Part shown: positions 42,329-51,839 of the stretch, piece by piece
Position numbering within the stretch: position 1 is the first letter of the stretch
Layout of the letters: each line of letters begins with the position of its first letter
Assembly (NCBI RefSeq): GCF_005222915.1
Contig: NZ_STFX01000018.1
Location: 62,001 to 126,000 of the forward strand
Source of the DNA: Rhizobium sp. FKL33
GTDB lineage: Bacteria; Pseudomonadota; Alphaproteobacteria; Rhizobiales; Rhizobiaceae
Length of the DNA stretch: 64,000 nt
Direction of reading: 5' to 3'
Translations under genes and position numbers: made by a program
Notes under the pieces: model-generated
What the model was told of the DNA's origin: nothing
The model's database searches: none
The model's input: only the letters and a program-made list of their open reading frames with translations

Positions 42329-43672
42329 TCATTCAGCCGCCTGCAGGCTTGCCGCGCGGGTCTCGCGTTCGCGGCCCGGCACGAACAAAGCCCAGAGGAA
42401 CATGACGGCCGAGATCAGCACGAAGACACCCGAGCCAAGCCGGATCCAGTAAAAGAGCGCCAGTTGGTCCTGCACATCCATGTAGCTTTCGCCGAGAACC
42501 CGCTGCAGATGCACCTGCAGCACGCCGGCGAAGGTGAGCGCGAAGGTCATCACCGACATGGCCGAGCACATGATCCAGAAGCTGATCATCGACAGCATCT
42601 GATTATAGGGCGCGCGTCCCCTGAGTTCCGGCACCGCATAGGCCATCATCGCGAGGTTGAGCATCACATAAGAGCCGAAGAAGGCGAGATGACCATGCGC
42701 GGCGGTGACCTGTGTGCCGTGGGTGTAATAGTTGACCGAGGACAGCGTGTGCAGGAAGCCCCAGACGCCGGCGCCGAAAAAGGCCATGACCGAGCAGCCG
42801 AGCGACCAGAGAATGGCGGCGCGGTTGGGATGCTTGCGCCCGGCCTTCCAGGTCATCACGAAGGTGAAGACGACCATGGTGAAGAAGGGCGCGACTTCGA
42901 GCGTCGAGAAGATCGAACCGATCCACTGCCAGTAACCGGGCGCGCCGATCCAGTAGAAATGATGGCCGGTGCCGAGAATGCCCGAGAACAGCGCGAGCCC
43001 GACGATCACATAGAGCCACTTCTCCACCACTTCGCGGTCGATGCCATTGAGCTTGATCATCAGGAAGGCCAGGACGGAGGCCATGATCAGCTCCCACACG
43101 CCCTCCACCCAGAGATGGACGACGAACCACCAATACATCTTGTCGAGCGCGAGATTGGCGGGATTGAAGAAGGCGAACAGGAAGAAGACCGCCACGCCCC
43201 AGAGCCCGAAAATCAGGATATTGGTGACCACTGTCTTGCGGCCTTTGAGCACCGTCAGCGTGACGTTGAACAGGAACATCAGCGCGACGACGACGATGCC
43301 GACCTTGATGGCGAAGGGCTGTTCGAGGAATTCACGGCCCTCATGAATGTGGAAGAGATAGCCTACGACGGCGACCGCGGCCGCGACAAGGAACAACCAG
43401 AACTGCGCCACCGCGATGCGGGTGCTGTAAAGCTCCGTCTCCGCCTCTTCAGGCAGCAGGAAATAGGTGGAACCCATGAAGCCCATCAACAGCCAGACGA
43501 TCAGCGCATTGGTGTGGATCATGCGCACGATGTTGAACGGCAGGAGCTCCGACAGCGTGTTGGGCAGGACATAGATCGTTCCGGCGAGCACGCCGAACAG
43601 GATCTGGGCGAAGAAGAGGCCGAGCGCGCCGTAGAAATACAGCATGGCGACCTTCTGGGTCTGATATTTCAT
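42329..43672 (-). CDS. norB: nitric oxide reductase subunit B (cytochrome bc type)
   Basis: A 447-residue haem-copper-oxidase-superfamily subunit with 12 transmembrane segments. Histidines for haems b and b3 and FeB are in VRMIHTNALIVWLL, YWWFVVHLWVEGVWELI, LGTGHHFYWIG and the AAHGHLAFFGSYVML segment. The FeB-region glutamates in VEGVWELIM are those of cNor. It reduces two NO to N2O in the inner membrane, taking electrons from NorC. It is 21 bases downstream of norC. The length is normal for cNorB; a quinol-using qNor would carry an N-terminal extension, absent here. Confidence 0.97.
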   Translation of the reverse strand: MKYQTQKVAMLYFYGALGLFFAQILFGVLAGTIYVLPNTLSELLPFNIVRMIHTNALIVWLLMGFMGSTYFLLPEEAETELYSTRIAVAQFWLFLVAAAVAVVGYLFHIHEGREFLEQPFAIKVGIVVVALMFLFNVTLTVLKGRKTVVTNILIFGLWGVAVFFLFAFFNPANLALDKMYWWFVVHLWVEGVWELIMASVLAFLMIKLNGIDREVVEKWLYVIVGLALFSGILGTGHHFYWIGAPGYWQWIGSIFSTLEVAPFFTMVVFTFVMTWKAGRKHPNRAAILWSLGCSVMAFFGAGVWGFLHTLSSVNYYTHGTQVTAAHGHLAFFGSYVMLNLAMMAYAVPELRGRAPYNQMLSMISFWIMCSAMSVMTFALTFAGVLQVHLQRVLGESYMDVQDQLALFYWIRLGSGVFVLISAVMFLWALFVPGRERETRAASLQAAE

Positions 43673-43693
43673 GATGATGCTCCTTCCCGTCTC

Positions 43694-44146
43694 TCAACCG
43701 GCCTCGTTGGGCGGCCATTTCTGGGTTTTGATCTTGCTGGTCCAGCGCAGGAATTCGGAGAGATCGTTGAGTTCCTGATCGTTGAGATGGAACTGCGGCA
43801 TCTGACGACGACCCTCGATGCCCGAAGGCTGGGCAGCCATCCAGGCCTTGAAGGTCTCGCGCGTTGTCTCAACATCATCGTCGCCGCCCATGCGGGTCCA
43901 GACATTGCCGAGTTCGGGGGCGAAATAGGCGCCTTCGCCGAGCAGTGTGTGGCAGTTGATGCAGGCGTTCTTCTCCCAGACCCGCTTGCCCCGCTCGACC
44001 GCAGAGGTGAGCGTGCTTTCGTCTGTCGAGGTGGTGCGCATGTAGTAGTGGCTGTGCGCGGTCAGCCCGATGAAGATGGCGAAGAAGAAGGCCGAGCCGC
44101 CGTAGAAGACGTTCCGCGCTCCTGTTTTGGTCAAATAGTCCGACAT
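43694..44146 (-). CDS. norC: nitric oxide reductase subunit C (cytochrome c)
   Basis: A 150-residue membrane-anchored cytochrome c. One N-terminal transmembrane segment (about residues 13-31) is followed by the haem site CINCH (C62, C65, H66) and a distal methionine M117 in RRQMPQF. It hands electrons from pseudoazurin or cytochrome c to NorB. The ATG follows GAGAGGGACA; a longer frame upstream crosses the promoter. It has its own NNR-type box and lies behind the norF terminator, so it leads a norCBQD unit. Confidence 0.96.
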   Translation of the reverse strand: MSDYLTKTGARNVFYGGSAFFFAIFIGLTAHSHYYMRTTSTDESTLTSAVERGKRVWEKNACINCHTLLGEGAYFAPELGNVWTRMGGDDDVETTRETFKAWMAAQPSGIEGRRQMPQFHLNDQELNDLSEFLRWTSKIKTQKWPPNEAG

Positions 44147-44251
44147 GTCTGTCCCTCTCGCTTCCCGCGGACAAGGCGCGGGATCGGATGATGCGGAGGC
44201 CGGCGCGCCAACCTCTGAGTTTAGGGATGCCGGAAGAGACGCGCGCCTTCT

Positions 44252-44265
44252 TTGTCGAAAGGCAA
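44252..44265. promoter_or_regulatory. NNR/FNR-type box before norC
   Basis: TTGTCGAAAGGCAA (TTG-N8-CAA) lies 106 bases before the norC start, downstream of the norF terminator, giving norCBQD its own regulated promoter. Confidence 0.65.
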
Positions 44266-44277
44266 ACAAATCTGACG

Positions 44278-44305
44278 CCAAAAATGAGAGGCCCCGAAGG
44301 GCCTC
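44278..44305 (-). terminator. terminator after norF with a TTCG loop
   Basis: On the minus strand GAGGCCC-TTCG-GGGCCTC (44305 to 44288) begins four bases after the norF stop and is followed by TCATTTTTGG. The stable UUCG tetraloop and T run make a good terminator that separates norEF from norCBQD. Confidence 0.8.
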
Positions 44306-44309
44306 CGCG

Positions 44310-44594
44310 TCAGCTCAGGAAAAAGGGAATGGCGGCTTTGGCGGCCGCGAGCGCCGTGAACAGCGCGGGCCAGGCGATCAGCGCCGCAGCCAGTCGCGGC
44401 CTCTCCCCGCGCAGTCCCATGAAATCGAGAATGACGATCCGCGCCTTGATGATCGTCAGCCCGATCACGGCGGCGAGCGCCCAGAGCGGCAACGTCTCGT
44501 GTTTCCACTGCGAGACGATCAGCGAGGCGGCGATGGCGATAAGGAAAAGCCAGATGGCGCAGCCGAACAGCCAGCGCGTTTGCATATTGCGCAT
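44310..44594 (-). CDS. norF: NorF, small membrane protein of the NO reductase operon
   Basis: A 94-residue protein with three hydrophobic segments (LFGCAIWLFLIAIAASLIV, LPLWALAAVIGLTII and a C-terminal AWPALFTALAAAKAA), resembling the COX4/DUF-type small subunit of haem-copper oxidases. KARIVILDFMGLRG is the family's loop. NorF is needed for full NO reductase activity but is not part of the purified enzyme. Its ATG lies four bases after the norE stop. Confidence 0.88.
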   Translation of the reverse strand: MRNMQTRWLFGCAIWLFLIAIAASLIVSQWKHETLPLWALAAVIGLTIIKARIVILDFMGLRGERPRLAAALIAWPALFTALAAAKAAIPFFLS

Positions 44595-44598
44595 GAAA

Positions 44599-45144
44599 TC
44601 ACCCGAGATAGACGATGGGAAAAATGACGAGCCAGACGAGATCGACCGCGTGCCAGAGCGTGGCGACAAGGGCGATATTGCCCGGCTGCGGCCGCCGCGC
44701 CACCAGCAACATGATCAAGCTCAGAACGACGACATGGGCGAGATGGAAGCCGGTGATCAGGAAATAGAGTTCGAAGAAAGCGTTGAAGCTCGCTTCGCCT
44801 GCGAAATGCAGATCGCCCCGATATTCCCAAGCCTTGATCGCGGCGAAGACGAGGCCGAGAAAGGCCGCCGACCACAGACCGATCTTGCGACCCAGTTCGG
44901 TGTTGGCCCGCACCGCCGCCGCCGCCCGCCAGCCGCTTGCAAGCAAGACCAGCGTGTTGAGACTGGCGAGCCGCGTGTCGAGATGGAGCTTGGCGACGCC
45001 GAAATCCTCCGGATGCAGAAACGACATCACCAGGAAACCGCCAAGCAACACGCCGAAGGCCGCAAGCTCGCTCCATACCAAAATCCAAAGAATGAGGTCT
45101 CCGCCTTCGTCTTCCAATGCAGTGCTGTCTATGATCGCCGCCAT
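44599..45144 (-). CDS. norE: NorE, cytochrome c oxidase subunit III-like protein
   Basis: A 181-residue protein with five hydrophobic segments and the subunit III pattern: WILVWSELAAFGVLLGGFLV, SLNTLVLLASGW, AIKAWEYRG, and YFLITGFHLAHVV followed by TLWHAVDLVWLVIFPIVYL. NorE supports NO reductase assembly or activity. The ATG at 45144 follows GGAGAGACGGCG. An NNR-type box lies 54 bases before it in the gap to the divergent 51-residue gene. It leads norEF. Confidence 0.93.
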   Translation of the reverse strand: MAAIIDSTALEDEGGDLILWILVWSELAAFGVLLGGFLVMSFLHPEDFGVAKLHLDTRLASLNTLVLLASGWRAAAAVRANTELGRKIGLWSAAFLGLVFAAIKAWEYRGDLHFAGEASFNAFFELYFLITGFHLAHVVVLSLIMLLVARRPQPGNIALVATLWHAVDLVWLVIFPIVYLG

Positions 45145-45197
45145 CGCCGTCTCTCCGTTTCGTCGATCCGGGGTAGCGCGGCGAAATTTTCTCTTCT

Positions 45198-45211
45198 TTG
45201 CTCTTTGACAA
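45198..45211. promoter_or_regulatory. NNR/FNR-type box between norE and the nnrU unit
   Basis: TTGCTCTTTGACAA (TTG-N8-CAA) lies 54 bases before norE and 50 bases before the divergent small gene. One site could serve both promoters. Confidence 0.75.
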
Positions 45212-45260
45212 AGAGCAGGCGGCTTCAACGGCGGATAGAACGAGAAACGGAGATTTGACC

Positions 45261-45416
45261 ATGACGGATGCGCAGACGGGACTTATGGTGGCGACGCCTG
45301 TGATCATCGGATTTTCAATCGCGCTTTACAGAATGGGCGTGCTGCAGCGCTACAGCACGACGGTCGCGGTGATGGCGTCTGTCGTGATCGCGGGCGTGCT
45401 GTTCTTTCAGCAATAG
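45261..45416 (+). CDS. small membrane protein upstream of nnrU
   Basis: A 51-residue protein with two hydrophobic segments (GLMVATPVIIGFSIALYRMG and VAVMASVVIAGVLFFQQ) joined by a short basic loop. ACGGAGATTTGACC precedes ATG. It is 13 bases before nnrU in the same direction and directly behind an NNR-type box, so it is probably translated and NO-regulated. It resembles no named protein I can recall; a subunit IV-like or assembly role is possible but unproven. Confidence 0.7.
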   Translation: MTDAQTGLMVATPVIIGFSIALYRMGVLQRYSTTVAVMASVVIAGVLFFQQ

Positions 45417-45429
45417 GGTTGAGGCCGCC

Positions 45430-46101
45430 ATGATCCGCCTTCTCATCGCGTTCTCCGTCTTCATCGCGCTGCATTCGGTCCCGGCGATCCCTGCCCTGCG
45501 CGGTCGGCTGATCGAAAAAATGGGGCGCAGGGCCTACCTCATCGCCTATTCGGTCGTCTCGACGCTGGTTCTCGGCTGGCTGTTCTACGAGGCGCTGCAG
45601 ACGGATTATATCGAGCTTTGGGAGCCCACGCCCTGGCAAGCCTGGATCACCTTCCTGCTGGCTCCGGTCGGCCTTTTTCTGGTCACCGCCGGACTGATCA
45701 GCCAAAATCCTTTCTCCGTTACGTTGAGACGGCAAACGGACAAGGTCGGCGCGATCGTCCGCTTCACCCGCCATCCGGTGCTCTGGGGTTTCTTCGTCTG
45801 GGCTATCGGCCATATCGCACCGAATGGCGATCTGCGGTCGCTGCTGCTGTTCGGCGGTTTCGCGCTGTTTTCCCTGGGCGGTGTGGCCATGCAGGAACGC
45901 CGCAGCCGAAAACGCCTCGGCGCGCGCTGGAATTCTATGGCGGACGGAACCTCATTTTTCGTCTGCAGTCCCCTCGCGGTCAGATGGGACTGGCCGGCAT
46001 GGCTCGCGCTCGGCGTCACGACGCTCCTTGCCGCAGCGCTCATAGACGGCGGCCATCTGTTGGTGTTCGGCGTCGACCCTGTGACTCTGGCTACAAGTTG
46101 A
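45430..46101 (+). CDS. nnrU: NnrU family membrane protein
   Basis: A 223-residue protein with six or so hydrophobic segments, of the NnrU/methyltransferase-like membrane family. Family marks are FIALHSVPAIPALRGRL, the GRRAYLIAYSVVSTLVLGWL stretch, the RFTRHPVLWGFFVWAIGHI histidine-arginine motif, and ERRSRKRLGARW. NnrU is expressed under NNR/NnrR control and is linked to nitrite and NO reductase function, by a mechanism not defined. It follows the 51-residue gene by 13 bases, in a two-gene unit divergent from norEF. Confidence 0.93.
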   Translation: MIRLLIAFSVFIALHSVPAIPALRGRLIEKMGRRAYLIAYSVVSTLVLGWLFYEALQTDYIELWEPTPWQAWITFLLAPVGLFLVTAGLISQNPFSVTLRRQTDKVGAIVRFTRHPVLWGFFVWAIGHIAPNGDLRSLLLFGGFALFSLGGVAMQERRSRKRLGARWNSMADGTSFFVCSPLAVRWDWPAWLALGVTTLLAAALIDGGHLLVFGVDPVTLATS

Positions 46102-46154
46102 GAAGACGTCTGGAAAAAACGAAAACCGAGCGCTTCAAGACGCACCTGCAGACA

Positions 46155-46184
46155 TGAAAAAAGGCCAGACAAACTGCTTGGCCT
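46155..46184 (-). terminator. minus-strand terminator in the gap after nnrU
   Basis: On the minus strand AGGCCA-N11-TGGCCT is followed by six T residues. It would end transcription of the decayed minus-strand genes at 46371-47312. The rest of the 269-base gap between nnrU and the pseudogene holds no gene that I can support. Confidence 0.6.
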
Positions 46185-46370
46185 CGCTTTGTATGTTGTC
46201 GCGCTGCGCAAGTACATCCTTGTTCTAAGCGCAATTGATTTACGGTCTGGCCGCTTGCCGATTGCAGGACTTCGACAAACGCCCAAAAGGCCAGGAGCAA
46301 CGACATGATTTTTGCTGGCGCATATTCCTTGAACAAATAGCTTTGCGGGCTGTCAGGCAAAGACAACGCG

Positions 46371-47112
46371 TCATCGTTCCGCTGTTGTCAATCTGTCTTC
46401 ACTAACGGCCGGTTCGCCGTCGCTTGTCAGAATCTGCGTTGTTACTCCCAAAGGTCGATCTTCGACCGCCAGCGGGGGACGCTGAAGTTGCTGCTGGGCA
46501 AACAGCGACCAGGCTGAAATGAAGAGCGCGGCGATCAGCGGACCGATGACGAAGCCGCTGAGGCCGAACAGCGAAAGCCCTCCTACGGTGGAGATGAGGA
46601 CGACATAATCCGGCATCTTCGTGCCCTGTCCGACGAGCGGCGGACGCAAAAGGTTGTCGATCAGCCCGATGATCAGCACGCCGATGGCCACCATGACGAT
46701 GGCCTTGATCCAGGCGCCGGCGAGAAAGAGCCAGAGCGCAGCGGGCGCCCAGACGATCGCGGCCCCGACGGCCGGCAGCATCTACAGGAACGTCATGACC
46801 ACGCCCCACAGCAGGGCCGCCTCGATGCCGAGGGCCCAGAAGCTGACGCCGCCGATCACGCCTTGGGCGAGTGCGATGGTGACATTGCCGCGCACGGTGG
46901 CGCGCACCACAGCTGCGAACTTGTCGACGAATTGCCGCGTATAGTCGTCGCTGAGCGGTATCGACCGGCGTAGTGTTATGCCCAAAGCTCAAGACGCTGC
47001 CAGCGATGATCTGTCCCGCTTCCATGGCGCCGGTTGACAGCTTGGTCCATAGCTGGCCGAAACCGTTGATTTTCAGCGAATTCAACCATGTGTCCACGCA
47101 GGTCGGCAGCAT
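46371..47112 (-). pseudogene. AI-2E/PerM-family permease, broken
   Basis: Conserved AI-2E-family segments are spread over two frames with an internal stop. From 46985 the frame gives SDDYTRQFVDKFAAVVRATV and IALAQGVIGGVSFWALGIEAALLWGVVMTFL, then TAG at 46782-46784. The same frame resumes at once with MLPAVGAAIVWAPAALW and continues to 46371 (IGLIDNLLRPPLVG, VLISTVGGLSLFG). The family reads straight through this point with a residue such as serine, so the TAG is a nonsense change. A third piece (NGFGQLWTKLSTGAM) upstream is in another frame, indicating a frameshift near 46970, and the N-terminal half is missing. The downstream 136-residue fragment alone is unlikely to work. Confidence 0.8.
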
Positions 47113-47124
47113 GGTCTAGAGGCG

Positions 47125-47312
47125 CAGCATATGCGCGTGCAGGCATTCCCGTAATCGTCGAGATAATCCCGCTGGGAAACCACGCGGTCGAAGGCGAGCG
47201 TCTGTTCGCTGCACAGATCCCTCTCCCGTAAGGGATGAACCTTCAGGACAAGCAACATCGGCGTCTCGATCGGGCATTCATAGCCAATGCGGAATCCCGC
47301 GCGTATTTTCAT
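47125..47312 (-). pseudogene. truncated transglutaminase-like protein, N-terminal fragment
   Basis: About 62 residues from ATG at 47312 (MKIRAGFRIGYECPIETPML, then VHPLRERDL, FDRVVSQRDYLDDYGNACTRI) match the N-terminal domain of bacterial transglutaminase-like proteins, which are normally 260-300 residues. After CTRI the frame turns into unrelated sequence and stops at 47082. The catalytic cysteine domain is gone. The break abuts the 5' end of the AI-2E remnant, so both look like leftovers of one deletion. The 103 bases from 47313 to the nitrilase stop show nothing further. Confidence 0.7.
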
Positions 47313-47415
47313 GATGTCGATTTCCTGTCCGGCTCACGGCCCCTTGAGCGCAACGGCCGAGACATCAGGACGTTCCATCTGTGATCTCGCAAGCCGCGCC
47401 GAGACAGTCAGCCCT

Positions 47416-48288
47416 TTATCGCTTCATCGGCACAAGCGGCCCCAGGCTGTCGAGATAGGCTGACGTTCGCCCGGGCGTGTAGACATCGAATTCGGTTTCT
47501 CGGTCGCGCCAGGATTTGAGCACCTGTCCGAGAGCGTTGGCGCCCTCGCGTCGGGATTGGCGGACGAGGCCCAGATCCAGCATGACCGGAAAAATCTGCG
47601 TCACCTGGCCGGCCTGATAGACGGCGTTGCCGCAGGGATCGGCCACGAGGGACTGGCCGTTGCCGCCGCCGTCGAGGCCGTTGACGTCGACCACATAGCA
47701 TTGGAACATGGCGGCCGTCGCCCTGGCGATGGCATTTTCGGCGGCGCGATCCGTGGTGCCGGTGAGTGTCGGATGGATCAGGACCTCGACGCCCATGCTG
47801 GTGAGCGCCCGCATCACTTCCGGAAACCAGATATCGTAGCAGATGCTGAGGCCGAAACGTCCGACGCCAGGCACGTCGAATGCGAGGACGGATGCGCCGC
47901 CGGTGACGCCCGACTCGAATGGCCGAAAAGGAAAGAGCTTGTCGTAGCGTCCCACGATCGCACCGTCCGGGTCGATGATGACGGCGTGGTTGTACACTTT
48001 CCCCTCCCGGCGGACATACATGGAGCCCGGCGCGATCCAGACCTTGTGGCGGGCGGCGAGATCCTGGAAGATTTCGAGATCCTTTTCGGGCTCGGCGGCG
48101 ATGCGCTGCTCCAGCGGCCCATGCATCGCGAGCTCCGAAAAGACGATCATGCCTGTGCCGGGGAAGAGCGCCATGACCTCCGTCACCTTGGCGCGCATGG
48201 CGGGAATGTTATTCTCGGTCAGGGATATCGGCATCTGCACGCCGGTCATCAGAAAGCGGGCATTGTCCTGTTGGCTGGGACTGGTCAT
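47416..48288 (-). CDS. nitrilase-superfamily amidase (carbon-nitrogen hydrolase)
   Basis: A 290-residue CN-hydrolase with the catalytic triad E52 (FSELAMHG), K117 (YDKLFPF) and C150 (LSICYDIWFPE). Such enzymes hydrolyse amides, carbamoyl groups or nitriles in the cytoplasm. It starts at 48288 with GGGAGCC upstream and is the last gene of the peptide ABC/P1-peptidase operon. Together with the P1 aminopeptidase it likely breaks down an imported peptide-like or amide compound. The wider N-terminal motif does not match a named subfamily such as N-carbamoylputrescine amidase well enough to assign it. Confidence 0.88.
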   Translation of the reverse strand: MTSPSQQDNARFLMTGVQMPISLTENNIPAMRAKVTEVMALFPGTGMIVFSELAMHGPLEQRIAAEPEKDLEIFQDLAARHKVWIAPGSMYVRREGKVYNHAVIIDPDGAIVGRYDKLFPFRPFESGVTGGASVLAFDVPGVGRFGLSICYDIWFPEVMRALTSMGVEVLIHPTLTGTTDRAAENAIARATAAMFQCYVVDVNGLDGGGNGQSLVADPCGNAVYQAGQVTQIFPVMLDLGLVRQSRREGANALGQVLKSWRDRETEFDVYTPGRTSAYLDSLGPLVPMKR

Positions 48289-48290
48289 CG

Positions 48291-49391
48291 TCAGGCTCCC
48301 TGTTTTGGCTGTTCAAGCCGGCCATGCGCCGCCATGATCGTCAACAGACGGTCGATGTCGATGGCCGGGCAGATATAGCCTGCGGGCTTGAAGGTCGGAA
48401 CGTCTTCGCCGGCGACGATGGCGTTGATCACGCTTTCATCGACGGCTTCGACCGCCGCCTCATAGAGCGGGTCCAGCTCTTCCCAATTCAGCGATCGGCG
48501 GCTGATGATCGGGCCGGCATGCAGGGAGTTGGGCATGTCGTCGGCGACGGAAAAGGCGAGGAAGATGTCCCCCGATCCGTTGCCCCCCGGCGTGCCCGAC
48601 CGACCGATGCCGATGGAGGCGCGCTTGGCGAGCTGTCGGAGAATGGCGTCTGATAGCGGCGCATCGGTGGCGATGACCACGATGATGGAGCCCCGCTCCT
48701 TCTGCTGGGGCCAGTCCTCGGGAAATTCGCGCCCGACCGGCACGCCCAGCACCGTCAGCCAGGGCCGGATGCCGAAATTGGCCTGCACCAGTACGCCCAC
48801 CGTGTAGGTCTGGCCTCCGATGACGACCTGCCGGGACGAGGTTCCCGTTCCGCCCTTGAACCCATAGGCGATCATTCCGTTGCCGCCGCCAACGGATCCT
48901 TCGGCGACGGGGCCGGAACGCGCCGCATTCAGGGCGGCGACGGCGTGTTCGGGCTCGACGAACATCGCGTTGATGTTGTTCAGGCAGCCGTCATAGGTTT
49001 CGGCGACCACCGGCATCGCCCAGGCATGCTCTTCACGGAAATGCTTGGCGTAGGTGTCGATCATCCAGCGCGTCGCCCCGGTATGCGCAGCGCCGACGCC
49101 ATGCGTGTTGGTGATGCAGACCGGTCCGACGAAATAGCCGGCATCGTTGATCCAGTGCACGCCGGTCATTTCCCCATTGCCGTTGAGCGTATGGAAGCCG
49201 GCCCAGACGGGTTTGGGACTGTCTTTTTCGGCGCGCGGGAGGATGGCGGTGACGCCGGTGCGCATATTCTTTTCTGGGTCCGTCAATGTCGTGAAGCCGA
49301 CCATGACGCCGGGCACATCGGTGATGGCGTTGTGAGGGCCGGGCGCGCCGGGAAACGGCAGCCCAAGCGCGCGGGCGCGAGGTTTGGTCAT
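48291..49391 (-). CDS. P1-family peptidase (DmpA/BapA-like aminopeptidase)
   Basis: A 366-residue N-terminal-nucleophile-type hydrolase. Family features are ARALGLPFPGAPGPHNAITDVPGV, CITNTHGVGAAH, AETYDGCLNNIN, GSVGGGNGMIAYGFKGGTGTSSR (the autocleavage region, near residue 190) and ASIGIGRSGTPGGNGSGDIFLAF. DmpA/BapA enzymes cleave N-terminal D-residues, beta-residues or simple amides and mature by self-cleavage into two chains. It has no signal peptide. It sits between the ABC ATPase (2-base gap) and the nitrilase gene (2-base gap). Substrate inferred to be the imported peptide-like compound. Confidence 0.9.
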   Translation of the reverse strand: MTKPRARALGLPFPGAPGPHNAITDVPGVMVGFTTLTDPEKNMRTGVTAILPRAEKDSPKPVWAGFHTLNGNGEMTGVHWINDAGYFVGPVCITNTHGVGAAHTGATRWMIDTYAKHFREEHAWAMPVVAETYDGCLNNINAMFVEPEHAVAALNAARSGPVAEGSVGGGNGMIAYGFKGGTGTSSRQVVIGGQTYTVGVLVQANFGIRPWLTVLGVPVGREFPEDWPQQKERGSIIVVIATDAPLSDAILRQLAKRASIGIGRSGTPGGNGSGDIFLAFSVADDMPNSLHAGPIISRRSLNWEELDPLYEAAVEAVDESVINAIVAGEDVPTFKPAGYICPAIDIDRLLTIMAAHGRLEQPKQGA

Positions 49392-49393
49392 GG

Positions 49394-51007
<1,614 letters not shown>

Positions 51008-51008
51008 C

Positions 51009-51839
51009 TCAGCTCTCCGGGTCCAGAACCTGCGCCATACCGTCGGCGACAAGCGAAAGGCCAAAGGCCAGGCTGCAAAGGGCGATCCCGGGGCAGAGCG
51101 AAATCCACCAGGCCGTCCCCAGATAGGTGCGGCCTTCGGCGATCATCACGCCCCATTCCGGCGTCGGCGCCTGCACGCCGAGGCCGAGAAAGCCCAGCGA
51201 TGATCCGAGAACAATGGTCAGCACCGCGTCGGTCATCAGGAACACGCTTGCCGAAATGATCGCGTTCGGAAAGACATGACGCAGCATGATCCGGCTCGGG
51301 CTATAGCCGAGAACCCGGGCGGCCAGCACGAAATCGGCATTCGACAGAACCATGGTTTCAGCCCGAACCAGCCGGGCATAGGTGACCCAGTTCACCACCG
51401 TCAGCGAAATCAGATAGCTCTGAAGGCCGGGTCCCATGATCGCCACGATCGCGATGACCAGGACGAAATAGGGAAAGGAGATCGTCACGTCGAGGATGCG
51501 CATCAGCAGCCCATCCATCCAGCCGCCCAAATAGCCGGCCGCCAGGCCGATCGTCGTGCCCAACACGAAGGGACCTGCGACGCCTGCTACAGCCATAAGA
51601 AGATCGATCCGCGCGCCGTAGAGGATGCGTGTCAGCACGTCGCGGCCGACGGAATCCGCGCCGAGCAGATGCACGCCGCTGGGCGGGTGCAGGGCGTTGA
51701 GGGCGTCGATCTTGATCGGATCGAAGGACGTGATCAGCGGCGCGCACGCCGCCGCGACGATCCAGAACAGCGTGATCGCAATCCCGACCAACAGCGAGCG
51801 CGGCGCGTCCCGACGCAGCCAGACGACGGTGCTTTTCAT
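51009..51839 (-). CDS. peptide-type ABC transporter permease (DppC type)
   Basis: A 276-residue permease with six hydrophobic segments, the N-terminal extended segment and the periplasmic NALHPPSGVHLLGADSVGRDVLTRILYGAR region typical of DppC/OppC. The inner loop that contacts the ATPase is near VLAARVLGYSPSRIMLRHVFPN. Its ATG overlaps the DppB-type stop by four bases (ATGA). Confidence 0.94.
   Translation of the reverse strand: MKSTVVWLRRDAPRSLLVGIAITLFWIVAAACAPLITSFDPIKIDALNALHPPSGVHLLGADSVGRDVLTRILYGARIDLLMAVAGVAGPFVLGTTIGLAAGYLGGWMDGLLMRILDVTISFPYFVLVIAIVAIMGPGLQSYLISLTVVNWVTYARLVRAETMVLSNADFVLAARVLGYSPSRIMLRHVFPNAIISASVFLMTDAVLTIVLGSSLGFLGLGVQAPTPEWGVMIAEGRTYLGTAWWISLCPGIALCSLAFGLSLVADGMAQVLDPES

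Noticed and set aside
42464-44191. Open frame of 575 codons opposite norB and norC
   Set aside because: Its product is rich in charged low-complexity residues typical of antisense frames over membrane-protein genes; norB and norC are certain.
46091-46366. Possible 91-residue minus-strand protein after nnrU
   Set aside because: It runs across a terminator hairpin and into the end of nnrU, with no recognisable domain or good start.
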